From Brachycybe producta (lineage: Eukaryota > Arthropoda > Diplopoda > Playtdesmida > Andrognathidae): a stretch of DNA of 64,000 nt. The stretch is from the NCBI GenBank assembly GCA_036925085.1, contig JAUPFP010000005.1:9244498-9308497 (forward strand), in the 5' to 3' direction. The translations under genes were made by a program, and so were the position numbers. The notes beneath the pieces are model-generated. The model saw nothing but the letters and a program-made list of their open reading frames with translations, was not told the DNA's origin and did no database searches. Shown here in pieces: positions 1 to 12,160 of the stretch (position 1 is the stretch's first letter; each line of letters opens with the position of its first letter).

Positions 1-442
1 TGTATTTGTAGTTGGTGCCTTCAATGTAACTTCTTCTTTAGAATTTAGATGGGGGGAAAAACAAGACAAAAACAAGATAGTTTTTACTTTTTTTTACATA
101 TTAAGAAACAGGTGAACATATATTTTGAAGCATAGAAAAGCAACAAATTGATGTATACAGGAATCCTGAAACAGGGGGATGATGTAAGAGATAGGGAATC
201 TTTGTATAGTTCTTGTAGTCCCCATTGTCTGACACTGTCTGACGTTAGAAATCACTTTGCTTATCTATGTGTAGTGTACTACTTCTTGTACGAAACTTAA
301 CCCCCATGATAAATCAAATGTTCAATGGAGTCTACCTGAATGCATGTAATGGCATCAATTCAAAACTTTGTGAAATGTTGTGCAATGTGTATTCTATTTT
401 GTATATAATTGGCTTCAAATAATTATAGAAAATTAAAATTAT
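1..442. other. AT-rich stretch, no gene seen
   Basis: No open reading frame of note, no recognisable exon and no repeat that I could define. It could be the 3' UTR or an intron of a gene that begins outside the window, but nothing shows this directly. Confidence 0.5.
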
Positions 443-826
443 TTAAGGTGGTTTTAAAGTGTAAATGTCTCTTGAACTCTGATTAATCTGTCTTTCATTT
501 GGAAAATGAAGAAAAACTTGAATGTGTTTTAGAAACCAGAAAGGTATTTGAACCCGGTAAAGGTATTTTCATATTGACATCTTTCAAAATAAGCTTTTTA
601 TGTTAGCTTGAAAATGACCTAACTTTAAGCAAACAACGCTTAGCAGAGGATATTTTTTTATTTTTGTCTATAAGAAGTTTATTTTGAAAGATATCAACAA
701 GAAAATATCCTGAAGTGATAGAACTACCTTTCTAGTATTTAAAACACTTTCTAGTTTTTGTCATGTTTGCTCTTGAAAAACAGAATAATCAGAGTTTGAA
801 AATCAGTAGTTCATAAACCATCTTAA
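443..826. repeat. Foldback element, family A (full copy)
   Basis: The two halves are inverted copies of each other. The left end reads TTAAGGTGGTTTT and the right end AAACCATCTTAA, so TTAA lies at both edges, as a target duplication or as part of the terminal repeat. Inside, 'tttcaaaataagcttttta' on the left pairs with 'agtttattttgaaagatatc' on the right, and 'gtgttttagaaaccagaaag' pairs with 'ctttctagtatttaaaacac'. No coding capacity is seen. Related copies or half-copies lie near 7690, 8000, 10858, 13200, 31170, 33680, 37286, 47364, 61863 and 63245. It is probably a non-autonomous DNA transposon (MITE); the superfamily is not established. Confidence 0.7.
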
Positions 827-1079
827 TGGAGCAGTAATTAAAGCTGTGCATTTGCATAAATCCAATATTAATTTAAATTCTAAAATTATCTTTAGTAGTT
901 AATGATGTAAAACATGTTCTTCAAGCAACGAATTTCAAGAAAATAGTTTGCGGTTAAATCTTGAGAGTATTACTAGTAAGAATTGATTTTAACTTTATTA
1001 TACTTTTCTTTAAGTTAATACACTTTTAATTGGAAGCATTTTAGCAAAATCATCACAAAACTGTTTTAACTATTGTAGG

Positions 1080-1735
1080 CAGGGGCGTAGCTAAGGCACC
1101 CCCAGACCCGCAACTGCGAGGGGGGGGGGGGGCACATGAGGTTTGGGGGCGCAAAAAACGAAATGAAAGTCGATTTATTTAAAAAAAAAAAATAATTGAA
1201 TAAATTAAACAAGTGATTCCGAATCACTCGCTTAATTTATTCAGTTATTTTCGAAAATAAATCGACTTTCATTTCGTTTATTGTGCATAGAAATTTTTTA
1301 GGGGGTGCTATTTTGATGAACGGATGAATGGTCCGAACAGTCAGAAAAATATAAGGAACAGTCCGAAGGTCTGGGGGGCGCAGACCCCGACTTTTTTTTT
1401 AAAGAATTTTTAAATCAAATCAGTCCATTGTTCAGACTGTTCCCTAATTTGTTCAATGGGAGGAACGGTCGGAAAAATAAACAAATTTGATTTAATAACT
1501 CTAAAAAAAATGGGGGCTGCGCCCCCAGGCCCCCTTCAACTAGCTTCATTTTACTAAACCTAACCTTCCGACTGTTACTACTGTACTGATCCGCCGTTCA
1601 TCAAAATAGCACCACACCCCCAGTATGAGGCTAAGTAGAGGGGGACTTAAAGAGAGCGCAACGCTTTAAGCAGCCCGGGGGCGCAAAGTTTTACGCGGCG
1701 GGGGGGGGGCGAAACCAAGCCTAGCTACGCCACTG
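1080..1735. mobile_element. hAT-like non-autonomous element with nested inverted repeats
   Basis: The left terminus CAGGGGCGTAGCTAAGGC is inverted at the right end (GCCTAGCTACGCCACTG). The flanks attgtagg and attgagtg could be a decayed 8-bp target duplication. Two further inverted repeats lie inside: a hairpin of about 60-bp arms at about 1150-1285, and a 20-bp pair (ggtgctattttgatgaacgg near 1304 and its complement near 1592). G- and C-runs near 1120 and 1700 lie just inside the ends. A much shorter relative with the same termini is at 15949-16095. No transposase remains. Confidence 0.65.
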
Positions 1736-1895
1736 ATTGAGTGTAGGTCTTATCTCATCAGCAAGTAGAGAATGAATATAAAACAACACTAAGGCCCACA
1801 TAAGTAAGCACTTCTCTAAAGGTGCAATATGCTAAGTATTGGTGGATGATACTTTACCAAACATGAGCTAAAAATACATACAGTCGGCACTTAAT

Positions 1896-2243
1896 GCCAG
1901 GTTGCATATTTACTTTCTGCAGCTTAAAAGCTACTGCTTGCTGCTGATTTTTTAGCAGTAAAATTTAAAGTAACGAAGTCAATACTACATATTTGTATCA
2001 AAATCTAACCCCTAACCTGATAAAAAAATTATACATACAATAGCTTCTACGTCATAATCAGCTAACCTGTTTTTTCATTTTTCGTGGTGATTGGTTAGTT
2101 AGTTATGACCTGCTGCAAATATCAAACCAAATGGAAGCTTCAAATAGCAAGCAAGCCTTTGACAGTTTGCTTTTTAAAAACGCATTAAAAAGCAACTCAA
2201 AGCTTTGCGTTAAAGCTGCAGAAAGCAAATATGCAGTCTGGCC
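1896..2243. repeat. Foldback element, about 350 bp
   Basis: Left arm 'gcatatttactttctgcagc' (about 1903) is repeated inverted as 'gctgcagaaagcaaatatgc' (about 2215), with the outer bases ccagg/ctgg also paired. The inner part contains a second weaker inversion (agctactgcttgctgctgat and agcaagcaagcctttg). No coding sequence. A MITE-like element is the simplest reading. Confidence 0.55.
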
Positions 2244-4625
2244 TTTTGTGAAAATCAAACACCAAGTGGTCATTCATTGTTAATAAAAATTTGCCATTTC
2301 TTTTATAAGAAGAGGACACTAAGAAAAAAAACTAAAGATGCAGACCTATGAAGTGTTTCTTATTAGATCGATGCAATATTCAGGAGGGTCCTATAAAATG
2401 AGACAGTTTTGTACAGTCTAGTATAATTATTTAATTCATTTCTGTAGATTTGTAGCAACCTTTTTTCGGAAACTCAGTTATGATTCGCCAAACATCTCCC
2501 ACCTTTTTAATTTTCAAGTTTTAAATTATTATATGGTCATTTGCTGTTAAGTGACGATTAATCTGACCAAACAATGCATTACAATTTAAAGATGGTGACC
2601 GGTAATTGCCAAAATAATCAGCTCATGGTTTGAATTTAGAAGTCAACTTGACTAATATTTTTATGGGACCATTTTGCATTGTCTTCCATGTTTGTGTTGA
2701 AATCTTAGCAAACGTTGAACGTTATATTTTTTATACTGTTCAAGTCATAGGGTTAATGAAATTTCTAATATTTTTAGTGAAATGCAATTATTTTAACTAA
2801 AAATGTTGGTTACAAATTGCAATGTTGTTGCACATGTATGCAATGTTCTGAAGCAGCAACGCTTCTATTTGTAAACTTTAGGTTAGTCCTACTTATTGAA
2901 TTATTTAAATGAGAAGCATTTTTTTTACTAAAGTTGTAATAATGCGCGCTTGTGTGGGAGTCCTATACAATGATGCAATCAACAAAATCTGCACTGAAAT
3001 TAAAAAGAAACAGATCTAACAAGACTATTGGTTGGTTGCTAACCATGCCCTAAATTACATGAATAATAGCTCATTTAAATAATAAAATCAATAATCTTAA
3101 GTTGACACAAATACATGTAGTATACATAAATGTATCCATAAAGACATTGTTGTTTAACAAAATATGCAAATGAACTATAAAGTCTGCTTGTTTGTAATAT
3201 TCTGTCTAAATTATATAAGTAATGAACAAAAAATATTTTGCATAAATCAATAGCAAAGATGCTGATGTGGTGACCTGATTCTTGAAAGATGGTAAAAAAA
3301 ATACTATAAAGAATTGTAAATTTTTAAATTTTTACAAAAAGGTTCATCCTCCTCTTCCTCCTCCTTCTCATTTTAACAAAGAATGTCTTGATGATAAATT
3401 TCACAATTTCATCAGTTGGCTCTTATTTTGTTACTTTTGTTTATTTGCTTTATTTTTTTTTTGTGTCTATATATTCAGATTGTTATAAATTTTGATTTCT
3501 TCTTGATTTTCTTTCTTTTTCTTTTGCTTATATTGTGTTTTTGAGGAGGTTTTGTGTTTTTTGATGTCGTTAAATTACTTTGTACACACAATACATACAT
3601 TCAGTGTGTACATACATATATACAGTATATGCAAGTTTAGTTTCACATAGATTTATCAGGCTAACTCACTCACTCTATTCTGCTTACTGATTACTCACTG
3701 AAGTTTCATTGCTTTATCGATTTTTTTTTCTTCTTCTTCTTTCTAAGCTTAAACTAGGTCTTTCTTACGTCACATTTGGTAGACTTTTTTTTTCTTCAAA
3801 AATTATTGATATTCGGTTGAAATAAATTAAAGCTTTTTTTTTTTTCTTTCTCGAGATGCTTGTACATATATGTGTGTGTATGTGTGTGGCCCAATCTCTC
3901 CCATTTCAGTTTGCCAAGAATGAAAAAAAAAATGAGGCGGAGAAAGAGAATTACTAAAGATTTTTCTAGGACGCTCAGCCTAAAATGTATTCCATTGGCT
4001 TATGTGGCTTAGACTAACTGTTTGATGCCAACGTTTTTATTGTGTTTTTTATTCAACTGTAGCCACTAAAGTCCAATGGCCTTACTGCCATTAGTGCAAT
4101 ATGCAAAGTAAAGAAAAATGACTATACAAGAGAAAAGGGAATGAGTGGAGAAGATAGAAGGTATACATGAGAACAAGTGGAAATTTAAAATAAGGGATGG
4201 AATGGATGGGGAGGTGGGCTATTTTATTTGAAGGCAACACACACAAGAATGAGGCACCAAAAGAGAAAAGAGTATTAGATTCTTGTAATAATAATAGCAA
4301 GTTGGTATATGTATGCACGATCGATAACAGACGGTGCAATAACATGAAGAAAAAATTCAAAGGGTCGCTTGGCTACTCTTTGAATATCTTTCTCTGTATA
4401 TGTATGCATTTGTTGGTATAGTATGTATATATGTGTGTACACAGTATTGTATGTAAGGTGACGTCCAGTTACCCTTCTTTTAGTTTAGATTCTAAACGAA
4501 TTCTAAAACTGGAAAAATTTAAAAAGCAGGCGGTGGTGGTAGTAGTGGTGGTGGTGGACAACTGCTGTTATACTATTGCAACGTATAGATAATTTCCATT
4601 TTGGCTCTATAGATAGACAAATAGA
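2244..4625. other. AT-rich stretch, no gene seen
   Basis: Only short low-complexity open frames occur, driven by poly-T and poly-A runs. There are no splice-bounded coding blocks, RNA genes or defined repeats that I can support. Confidence 0.5.
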
Positions 4626-4702
4626 CAGAGAGAGAGAGAGAGACAGAACGAAAGACAGAGAGATAGACAGAAAGTAAGAAAGAGAGAGATAGAGAGAGAG
4701 GG
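4626..4702. repeat. Purine-rich GA microsatellite
   Basis: Interrupted (GA)n with GATA/GACA units. The Ser/Leu-rich open frame on the opposite strand (4503-4796) is a by-product of this tract. Confidence 0.7.
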
Positions 4703-5017
4703 CCCTGGCCATTAAATTTGCAAGGAAAATCAATAGAAATAAAGTGTGGATCGAGGTGTTTGGATGCAGTTCTAAAGAAATAAAAGAAAAGCTCAACTGA
4801 AATTAACTATGATGAAACAAAGAAGAAGAAAAAAAAAACAATAGTAACATTTGAAAGATAAAATAATATATTAGATTTCTATCTAGTTTTTTTTAATGTT
4901 ATTTGATTATAATTATAAATTATCTAATTGATACTTGTATTTTCTTTCTGGACTGGTTAAGTTGTTATTCATACGGATATGATTTTTAATGCAAAATGGA
5001 ACTAATAGATTTTGACT
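4703..5017. other. AT-rich stretch, no gene seen
   Basis: Nothing that I can assign. Confidence 0.45.
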
Positions 5018-5445
5018 TTTTCATTAGTTTTGACAATTTAATGAAGTTTTCATGCAAATTCATGCTTTTAAAAGTATTTTATAATTTTATAATTTGTTCA
5101 GATGATACAAAATTCAGATTTTTCATCATTTAAATTCCAATGTAATTGTGACTGTCCATGTATTTCATCAGTTTAGGCAAACCTAATTTTTTTCATCAGT
5201 TTTGACAATTTGATGGAATTTCTATGTAATTAATTCATGATATTCTAATGTAAATCATGATTTTCTATGTACATTTTTAAAATATTTATTTCATCAGTTT
5301 ATACAAACTTCAGCAATTAACACAATTTGATGAAATTCCCGAGCAATTCACAATTTTCTATGTTTTTTGTCAGTTTAGACAAACTCCCAAGTTTTTTTTT
5401 AAATTTTTAGGGGAATTATAATATTTTCACCAGTTTCATCAATTT
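5018..5445. repeat. Degenerate tandem array around TTTCATCAGTTTWGACAAA
   Basis: The phrase 'tttcatcagttt(a/t)gacaa', usually followed by 'aatttgatgaaattt' and 'gcaattcatgattttctatg'-like text, recurs near 5019, 5163, 5193, 5288, 5365 and 5425. Spacing varies (30-145 bp). This looks like an old, decayed local amplification. No coding potential. Confidence 0.45.
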
Positions 5446-6157
5446 AGCCTCGCGTAAGACACTTTTTGTCGTATTAAATAAAATTCGCGTTTGAAAAATT
5501 GGAAAATACGCTCATACTATGCTAAATATGTAGGCAATAAATGTCTTAAATTTCAACAATTTAGCTTTAATATTACCTGATTTACGGTTGTTTTATATTG
5601 GCACATTGGTTCTTAGCCACCCGGTATTTGTTAAGCTATTTTTTAATAGTTTCTTCCACACCTTTTTTATCCTGAATTTCTATTCCTAACTTTACTCGCA
5701 ATCTCCGTGGTCGATCTTTATATTGAACTATTTTATTAAAGCATAATATATTGAATATGATAATAACTGTAAGGCAATAACAATAAACTTTAATGTATTT
5801 AGAAATTCAAAAATAATCAAAATTATTTTTAGAAATTATGCGTTTTTTAAAATTAAAAATGCATATTCAAATTAGCACGAACAGTTAATTAAATGGACTG
5901 ACACAATACCTTTGATCATCTAAAGGAGTGTTTCCCAAATTGTGTTCTACGGAATCCTGGGGTTCCATCAAGCAAAACTAAGGATATTCAGCCAGAAAAT
6001 TAATAAAAATTAATACATTTTATGACGTAAAAATATATATTATCATAATAGTTTTTTTTTAATAATTGTTTTAAGAATAATTTTAATTTTAATTTTAATA
6101 AGCCACAGCATGTTTATTTTCAGACTTGCAAATACAATACAATTATGCAATATTAAG
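5446..6157. other. AT-rich stretch with one hAT-like terminus
   Basis: Near 5931 the text 'gtgtttcccaaattgtgttc' followed by a 'ggggttcc' block resembles the left end of hAT-type MITEs. I could not identify a partner right end, so it may be truncated. The rest shows nothing. Confidence 0.35.
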
Positions 6158-6415
6158 AAAATGATTCTCAGCTTGTGGCCCAAGTGCCAGTTGTGAAGTA
6201 ATCATCATCATTAAGAGAAACTGCAATTATATTTTTTTCTAATCACAAAGGCTAGTTAGAGGCTAGATTTCTAGAGTTCTAATCTCTCACCAGTGTTTTT
6301 GATTTAAAAAAATATATAATTTTTAGTTGATCTAAACGATATGATTACTTCACAATTGGCTTTTGGGCAACAAATTGAGAAACATTTGCTTGCTACTTCA
6401 TAAAAATCCGAGCCC
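6158..6415. mobile_element. hAT-like MITE, copy 1 of a dispersed repeat
   Basis: Left end 'atgattctcagcttgtggcc' and right end 'caacaaattgagaaacat' are inverted relatives. Inner 'gttgtgaagtaatcat' (near 6190) is inverted as 'atgattacttcacaatt' (near 6341). The reverse complement of this interval matches 18475-18690, including the outer text 'ggctcggatttttatg', 'gtttagatcaac' and 'tagaactcta', so both copies derive from one repeat family. No coding sequence. Confidence 0.55.
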
Positions 6416-6673
6416 TAATTATCATTTTTATTAAGATTGTATACTTATTACTTTTTATCTATATCTACTTTTTCTGATATTTTTCTAAACTCCACATAAA
6501 GTATTATGTAAAAGTGCTGATATGAAATCCTGCGTAGAATTTTATTCTAACCAAAAAGTGTTTTTAAGAAGAGACATTGTGCTACTTTATGCAAATCTCC
6601 AAATATCATGCAATTATTATTGCACATATTATGGTATCATAATGTATCCAAGTGAGGTTGGAACCGTGATTAT

Positions 6674-6726
6674 GCATTTTGTGCATTTTATGCAAACTAA
6701 AAGTTTGCATAAAATGCACAAAATGC
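6674..6726. repeat. Perfect 25-bp inverted repeat with a 3-nt loop
   Basis: gcattttgtgcattttatgc... (6674-6698) is followed by AAA and then its exact reverse complement (6702-6726). The absence of any mismatch in otherwise decayed sequence suggests a recent origin or active repair copying. It falls in a 69-codon open frame that is unlikely to be coding. Confidence 0.85.
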
Positions 6727-8424
6727 CTTAATATTAATGTACATATTTTTATTAAATGTTGTTATGTAAACAAAAAAGCCATTGTGTTTTTAAAATAATA
6801 TCATGATGACCAATGTATTTAATATATTTAATTAACATGCAGTTTCCGGTTGCCATAACAACCAATACAGCATTTGCATTGAACATACTGGATATTGAAT
6901 TATACAATTTAGATTTTTTGTGTGGTTAATTAAGGAATGAGACCATTTCTGATTAATCACAGTTTTTATTGATGTGAATGATTTTATCTAATTAAAATCA
7001 AAATTAATTAATACAAATCAATATATTTTAATGGACTAAAAGTAAAACTAATATTCTTTTAAGAATTTCATCCTTTTAGAACAAATTATTTTCAAATGAC
7101 ATGGAAATACTAATAACAAATAAAATTTGTCTTTTGTAAGTTTCCAGTCTTTTTCTCTAGATGGCAGCAGACATCAGTGTTATAATGAAAAGTTCTGTTT
7201 ATACAGGGATAGGCATTATGTTGACGTAATTTTAAAGCAAATTTCCGCCATTTTTGTTTTTAGAAAGAAATTTAATGTCATTGTGCCTCTATCATAAAAA
7301 ATATTTCATTTAAAACTTTTTTTTGCATATTATCCAATTTCTAGTAAAATCATAATTAGTAGACATATTTTAAAAATATTTTGAACCTTTTTAATAAAAT
7401 GGAACTAAATATGTATTATAATTTTAGAAAAATATAATTTTTTTAAATTGTATTTCCATTTTTTGTAATAATTTATATAATTGCTTTAATTTAGTGCATA
7501 TTAAAGGAAACAACATGAATAAAGATGTGTTTTAGAAACTAAACAGTAAATTAATCGTTCAATATTTTCAGATTTTTAGGTTTATCATTATTATTAATAA
7601 TTAACTTTTTATTGCGAGTTCCAAATTTTTTTAATTAACGTTTTTCACTTCAATTTCGACTGAAATAAAACGATTGTAAAAAAAATTAAAAACTCGGTCA
7701 TTTTCAAATTGTCATATGATGAAAATCTTATTTTATTGGTTTACTCTTCTAGTTTCTAAAACATTTTCTAGTTTTTTAAATGTTGTTTTTAAAACGTAGA
7801 GTATGCTTTGCTACTTTGATTATTTATAGTTTTCTTTAACTATTTCAAAATTTGTGAACTTTTCAAATTGTTAATAATAAATTTTAAATATGTTTTTTAA
7901 AAAAAATCTGATTTTTTTACCGTACCGGTAATTAAAGCTTAATTTTAATTAAAATACAATTTTTATTAAATGTTGGGTTAGTTCAAATTGGATTAAATGT
8001 CGGTAAAAAAAAAACTAAAATTTTGTCATTTTCAAAAAGTCATAAAAAGCTCCTTTTTAAGATAAAATGATAATACCCTTCACGTGATTTGGTTACTCTT
8101 CTAGTTTTTATACACTTTGATTTTCTTTTTTTATCGTGTCACACTCATAGAATTTTACTTCATCTTTATAACGACAATTTTATTATAATGGAACATAGTA
8201 CACATCTTTTTTTTAAATGCATCATTAATATTGTAGATACGAATTTTAAAATAATTAAAATAATTTTAAATAATTTTAAAATAATTCTTTTAGCATAAAA
8301 AAGGAAAATAATTAGAGCATCGCAAATGATTTAAATATATATACAATTATAGACCTAACTGTTATAAAATCATTTTTTTTTAATTTCATTTGCTGAAATT
8401 AAACCTGTTTACTAGGATAAATAA
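6727..8424. other. AT-rich stretch with family A foldback fragments
   Basis: Fragments related to foldback family A are seen at about 7690-7815 and 8000-8120 ('ttggtttactcttctagttt', 'ttctaaaacattttctag'). No genes are seen. Confidence 0.4.
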
Positions 8425-8482
8425 TTAAACTTTAAATACCGTTTGAACGTTAAATAACATTCAAACGGTATTTAAAGTTTAA
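8425..8482. repeat. 23-bp perfect inverted repeat with a 12-nt loop
   Basis: ttaaactttaaataccgttt... (8425-8447) is exactly inverted at 8460-8482. Loop about 8448-8459. No associated gene. Confidence 0.8.
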
Positions 8483-11404
8483 ATAAAATGGAGGAGAAGT
8501 GCAATTAACTTTTTTTTTTTTTTGCTTTTATGTTAGGCAAGGTGTTATTTGCATGCAATTATGCAGGAAAATCTTACTTAAGCAAAATACTGCAGACTAG
8601 GAAACCGTACTCATTATGTAATCTTTAAACACGAAATCTTTAACGATTTAACCACAAATCCCACGTAATTCTAACTTACAATGCGATTTCTCTCTATTTC
8701 TCTTGATGATGGTGTTATTATTCATGGCTTGAACCGTTCCAAGAATTTTTTTTTTTTCCTTTATTCAAGCATAATTTTCAAAGGATTAGTAAAGACACGT
8801 CTGAATTCACTTCTTATACCTTTTCTTATTCTTAGCATTGGTTTTGTTAAAAAAATTGCTCTCAAATGTTGAGCAAACCTTTAAGCTTACAAGCTTATTT
8901 CTTAGTTGGTTTCATTGGTTATTCTTTAAATAAGCTTTAAGGCCAACCCTTAAAAAAGACTTTTAACTACCTTTTTTCATCCTTTTTTTCTGTGCTTTGT
9001 TGTGTTTTTTTTTAGAAATGAGGAGTAAACACTACGAAAAAATATTAATTAATAAATAACCTCAGAATATTGACATTTTTATGAATTTGACTCACATTTC
9101 TTTTATTTATAAAAATTATCAGAAAAATTTATATTATGCGCAAAAATATAGTTAATTATGATTAATTAAAATCGGTTTGGTTTAAATAATGCATATTAAC
9201 AATTCTAATAATATTTATTAAAAACAAATATTAATGATGTGTTTAAATAGAATTATTCTTAGCATTAAAATTACTGGAGCCATTTCAAATCTGTTATAGC
9301 TGCCCCTGTAATTATTTTTTTTAAAAGCTATAATAATACACACGTGTACGACGGGTTAACGGTATCAAGGGGTTGCTTTTATCATCACTTATGTGAACGG
9401 GTTTCCTAACGCCCTCTATGAATCACAAAATCACTCAACATCCACATATTTTTTTTTTAATTCACAGCTTAGCATTTATATTGCCTATATACAGTATTTT
9501 GCATATTCTATATTTTTTTATATAAAAAGCAAGCTCAACAACAAAGATGCATGTATATACTTGTATATAAAATGTATTCTAGTTGAATGGTCAAAGAAAT
9601 GGTTGAATGTGAAGTTTAGAAAGAGAAGTTTTTAAGAGAAACAACTGAGGCTTGCCTCTCGTATATGCTGATATCTAAAGGCTTCTTCTTTTTTTTTTCG
9701 TCCTATTTTTTTTAATACCATTAGAATTTTCCCTTAATGTAAAGCAATCAAGCGAGCAAAGAGTCAGTCCATCCCTAGGCTGCAGTCATAGAGATAGATA
9801 GAATAAGAAAAGGAATAGCCCTATACATATATATATATATATAAAGGAACTAGTTGGTTGGTTCCTTAATCTCTTTGAATTTTAATGTCGTCCACGTTGT
9901 AAATCTCTTTTTTAGTGTGCTAGTGCAGCACAGTAAAACATTGGAAACTAACTCAGAATCAATAACCAGCATAGCTTTTTTTTTTTTCTTCTCTTTTTCC
10001 CTTATTTTCTCTGGCCAAAAATGTTTCAAGTGTCTATGCAGAAAACATTGGAGCTGAATAGGCTATCTTTTTTTGCCTTTTTTTCAATAGGCCACTAGGC
10101 ACGCATTCTTATGCATGATCTCACTTATTTGGCTCGCTTGCATACATTTCACTAGTTTAAGCACACACACACACACAAAAACATCTTTTATCCGAACAAA
10201 ACAGCAATTTCTTTTATAGTTTTCTATTGGTGTTGATGCTCCTTTTAACCGCATTTTTCGTTTTTTTTGCATTATCATCTCTTTTTGATGCTTCTTCATA
10301 AAGAAAGTTTTGTATTATGGTCCAAATGTATTCAAATTTTAAACTTTATCTTTGGCAAACAAGAATATAAAAAAAGAGAATAGTTGCTGAAAAGAATAAC
10401 AAAAATTTTGTATCCTGAGTTGAATTATTATTATTTTTTTTTTTAGGTTGCCAGTTTCCAACTAACTGGATTTTCTTTTATATTACATATATAGCTAAAA
10501 TGACCGGAATTTGGTTTCTCTATTCTTTTGTATTTAAGACCATGATTTAGCTGATTACTTCCAGTGCCACATCCGGCATATTTCTTTTTTTTCCCCATTA
10601 GATTTCTTTTCTTTAATTTCCATGAATTCTATAAATCTATTTCACTTCTATTTAGTGTTGCTATGGGAAACCTTTGAAGATGGCATTTTTTCATTAGTTT
10701 AATATATCTATTGGCCAGACACATACAATAAAAAATCTTTATTCAGTTTACTGATTATGCAAGTTCTTGTTTCTTTTATGCATTCGGATGAGATTTTTTA
10801 AAAAAAATAAATTTAACTTTATTCTAATTTTTAAATGTTTTTTTATAAAAATTGGACTGTTACCCTTTTAGTTTCTAAAACACATAGAAGTTTTTGTTTA
10901 TTTTGTATTTAAATGAGAGAATAATCAGAGTTCGAGATGCGCTTATACTTTAAAACCATCTCAAGAAAGTTTAAACTTGACTAATTTTTTATTATTTTTA
11001 AGAATATAAATAATACAACTTTTCGAAAATGCAAATTTCAAGCATCAATCAGTAAAGGCCATAATGATAATTTTATTTGATTTTTTATATGATTTTTTTT
11101 TGTAAAAAGGCTGACCATAAGGTCTTTTGCAAACATCCCTTAAAATGTCCACTTTGAATGGAATAATCTAGTAGTTTTGTTGTCATGGTTGCAATAAGAA
11201 AATCATTGTTGAACTGCAATGAATTTTTAGAGAAAAAAAAAGGGGATGGCGAAATTCTTATTTTAAAATGCTTATTTTCATTTTATCCTGTATTTGTTTA
11301 AGTCCTACGGCCAAAATTGTATTCATTTGCAAAATAAATATTTACTAACTCTCAATTCACCTTCGTTTCTTAATTTGGAATTGTATTATTTTGAATTTTT
11401 ACAT
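8483..11404. other. AT-rich stretch, no gene seen
   Basis: Contains a short (TA)n near 9825, a (CA)n near 10163 and a family A foldback half-copy at about 10858-10972 (tttagtttctaaaacac, gaataatcagagttcga, aaaccatctc). Short T-rich open frames look like chance. Confidence 0.45.
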
Positions 11405-11424
11405 ATGTAAATATATATAAATAT
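11405..11424. repeat. Target-site duplication, left copy
   Basis: atgtaaatatatataaatat is identical to 12025-12044 and flanks the RTE-type fragment. An exact 20-bp match marks the insertion boundaries. Confidence 0.8.
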
Positions 11425-12024
11425 CATCATCATCATTTCCTGTACCTTATCCCGCAAGCAGCAGGGTCGGCCTTGCTGGTTCTAACTCTCAACTCGTTCC
11501 AATTTTGCACCAAGCCCCCAGTGACCCCACATGCCACCATATCCCGTTTTACTATCATGTCCCAGGTTTGCTTGGGTCTTCCTCTACCCTATTTTATTTC
11601 TAGGTCTAAGTTCATTGCTTGCCTCAGCAGCCCATCTTCCCCACTCCTGAGGACATGCCCAAACCACCGCAGCCTATTTTCCTGCATCTTTTCTACTATA
11701 TTTGTTACCCCTACACTACCCCTAATAAAATCATTTCTGATCCTATCCCTTCTGGTCACCCCACTCATAAACCTTAGCATTCTCATCTCAGCTACCTGCA
11801 TTCTATCCTCATGCACCTTCTTGATTGCCCAACATTCTGACCCATACAACATAGCTGGTCTGACTACTGTCCTATAAAACTTTCCCTTCAATTTTACACT
11901 GTCACATAATACCCCACTAGTCTGCCTCCACCTATGCCAACCTGCTTTTATCCAGTTTGTGAAGTCTAAGCTTCCATCATCTTGCAGCACAGATCCTAAA
12001 TATTTGAAGTCATGCACCTGCTGC
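11425..12024 (-). mobile_element. 5'-truncated RTE-type non-LTR retrotransposon copy
   Basis: Read on the minus strand, it encodes the C-terminal end of a reverse-transcriptase polyprotein, with the hallmarks FKYLGS, GSECWA, RMLRFM, RLRWFGHV and, after a stop, GRGRPKQTW. The body is ordered as in many RTE-like elements, and the 3' end finishes in short ATG repeats rather than poly-A, as in the RTE clade. Both sides carry an identical 20-bp duplication. The front of the element (endonuclease and most of the RT) is missing, so this is a dead 5'-truncated copy. Clade assignment is by recognition of the protein tail only. Confidence 0.8.
11433..12024 (-). pseudogene. Reverse transcriptase C-terminal fragment, one in-frame stop
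   Basis: The frame runs from the truncation point (12024) to a TAG at 11589-11591, then continues in the same frame without further stops to TGA at 11433-11435. The text after the TAG (GRGRPKQTW and beyond) is the expected continuation of this family, so the TAG is an inactivating nonsense change rather than the natural end. There is no start codon of its own. Confidence 0.75.
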
Positions 12025-12044
12025 ATGTAAATATATATAAATAT
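12025..12044. repeat. Target-site duplication, right copy
   Basis: Identical to 11405-11424; see the RTE copy between them. Confidence 0.8.
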
Positions 12045-12160
12045 ATACAATATAATATATAAATACAAGGTGGGTTACATAAAATGCAAAATTAAAACCA
12101 CCAACTCTTCTAACATTTGAAATGGTAAGAAACATGAAATATTTCATAAAAAGTAGAAAT

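Noticed and set aside
4503-4796. 97-codon minus-strand open frame rich in Ser/Leu
   Set aside because: It is the complement of a GA microsatellite.
11473-11877. 134-codon plus-strand open frame
   Set aside because: It is the antisense of the reverse-transcriptase fragment, whose minus-strand reading is clearly the real one.
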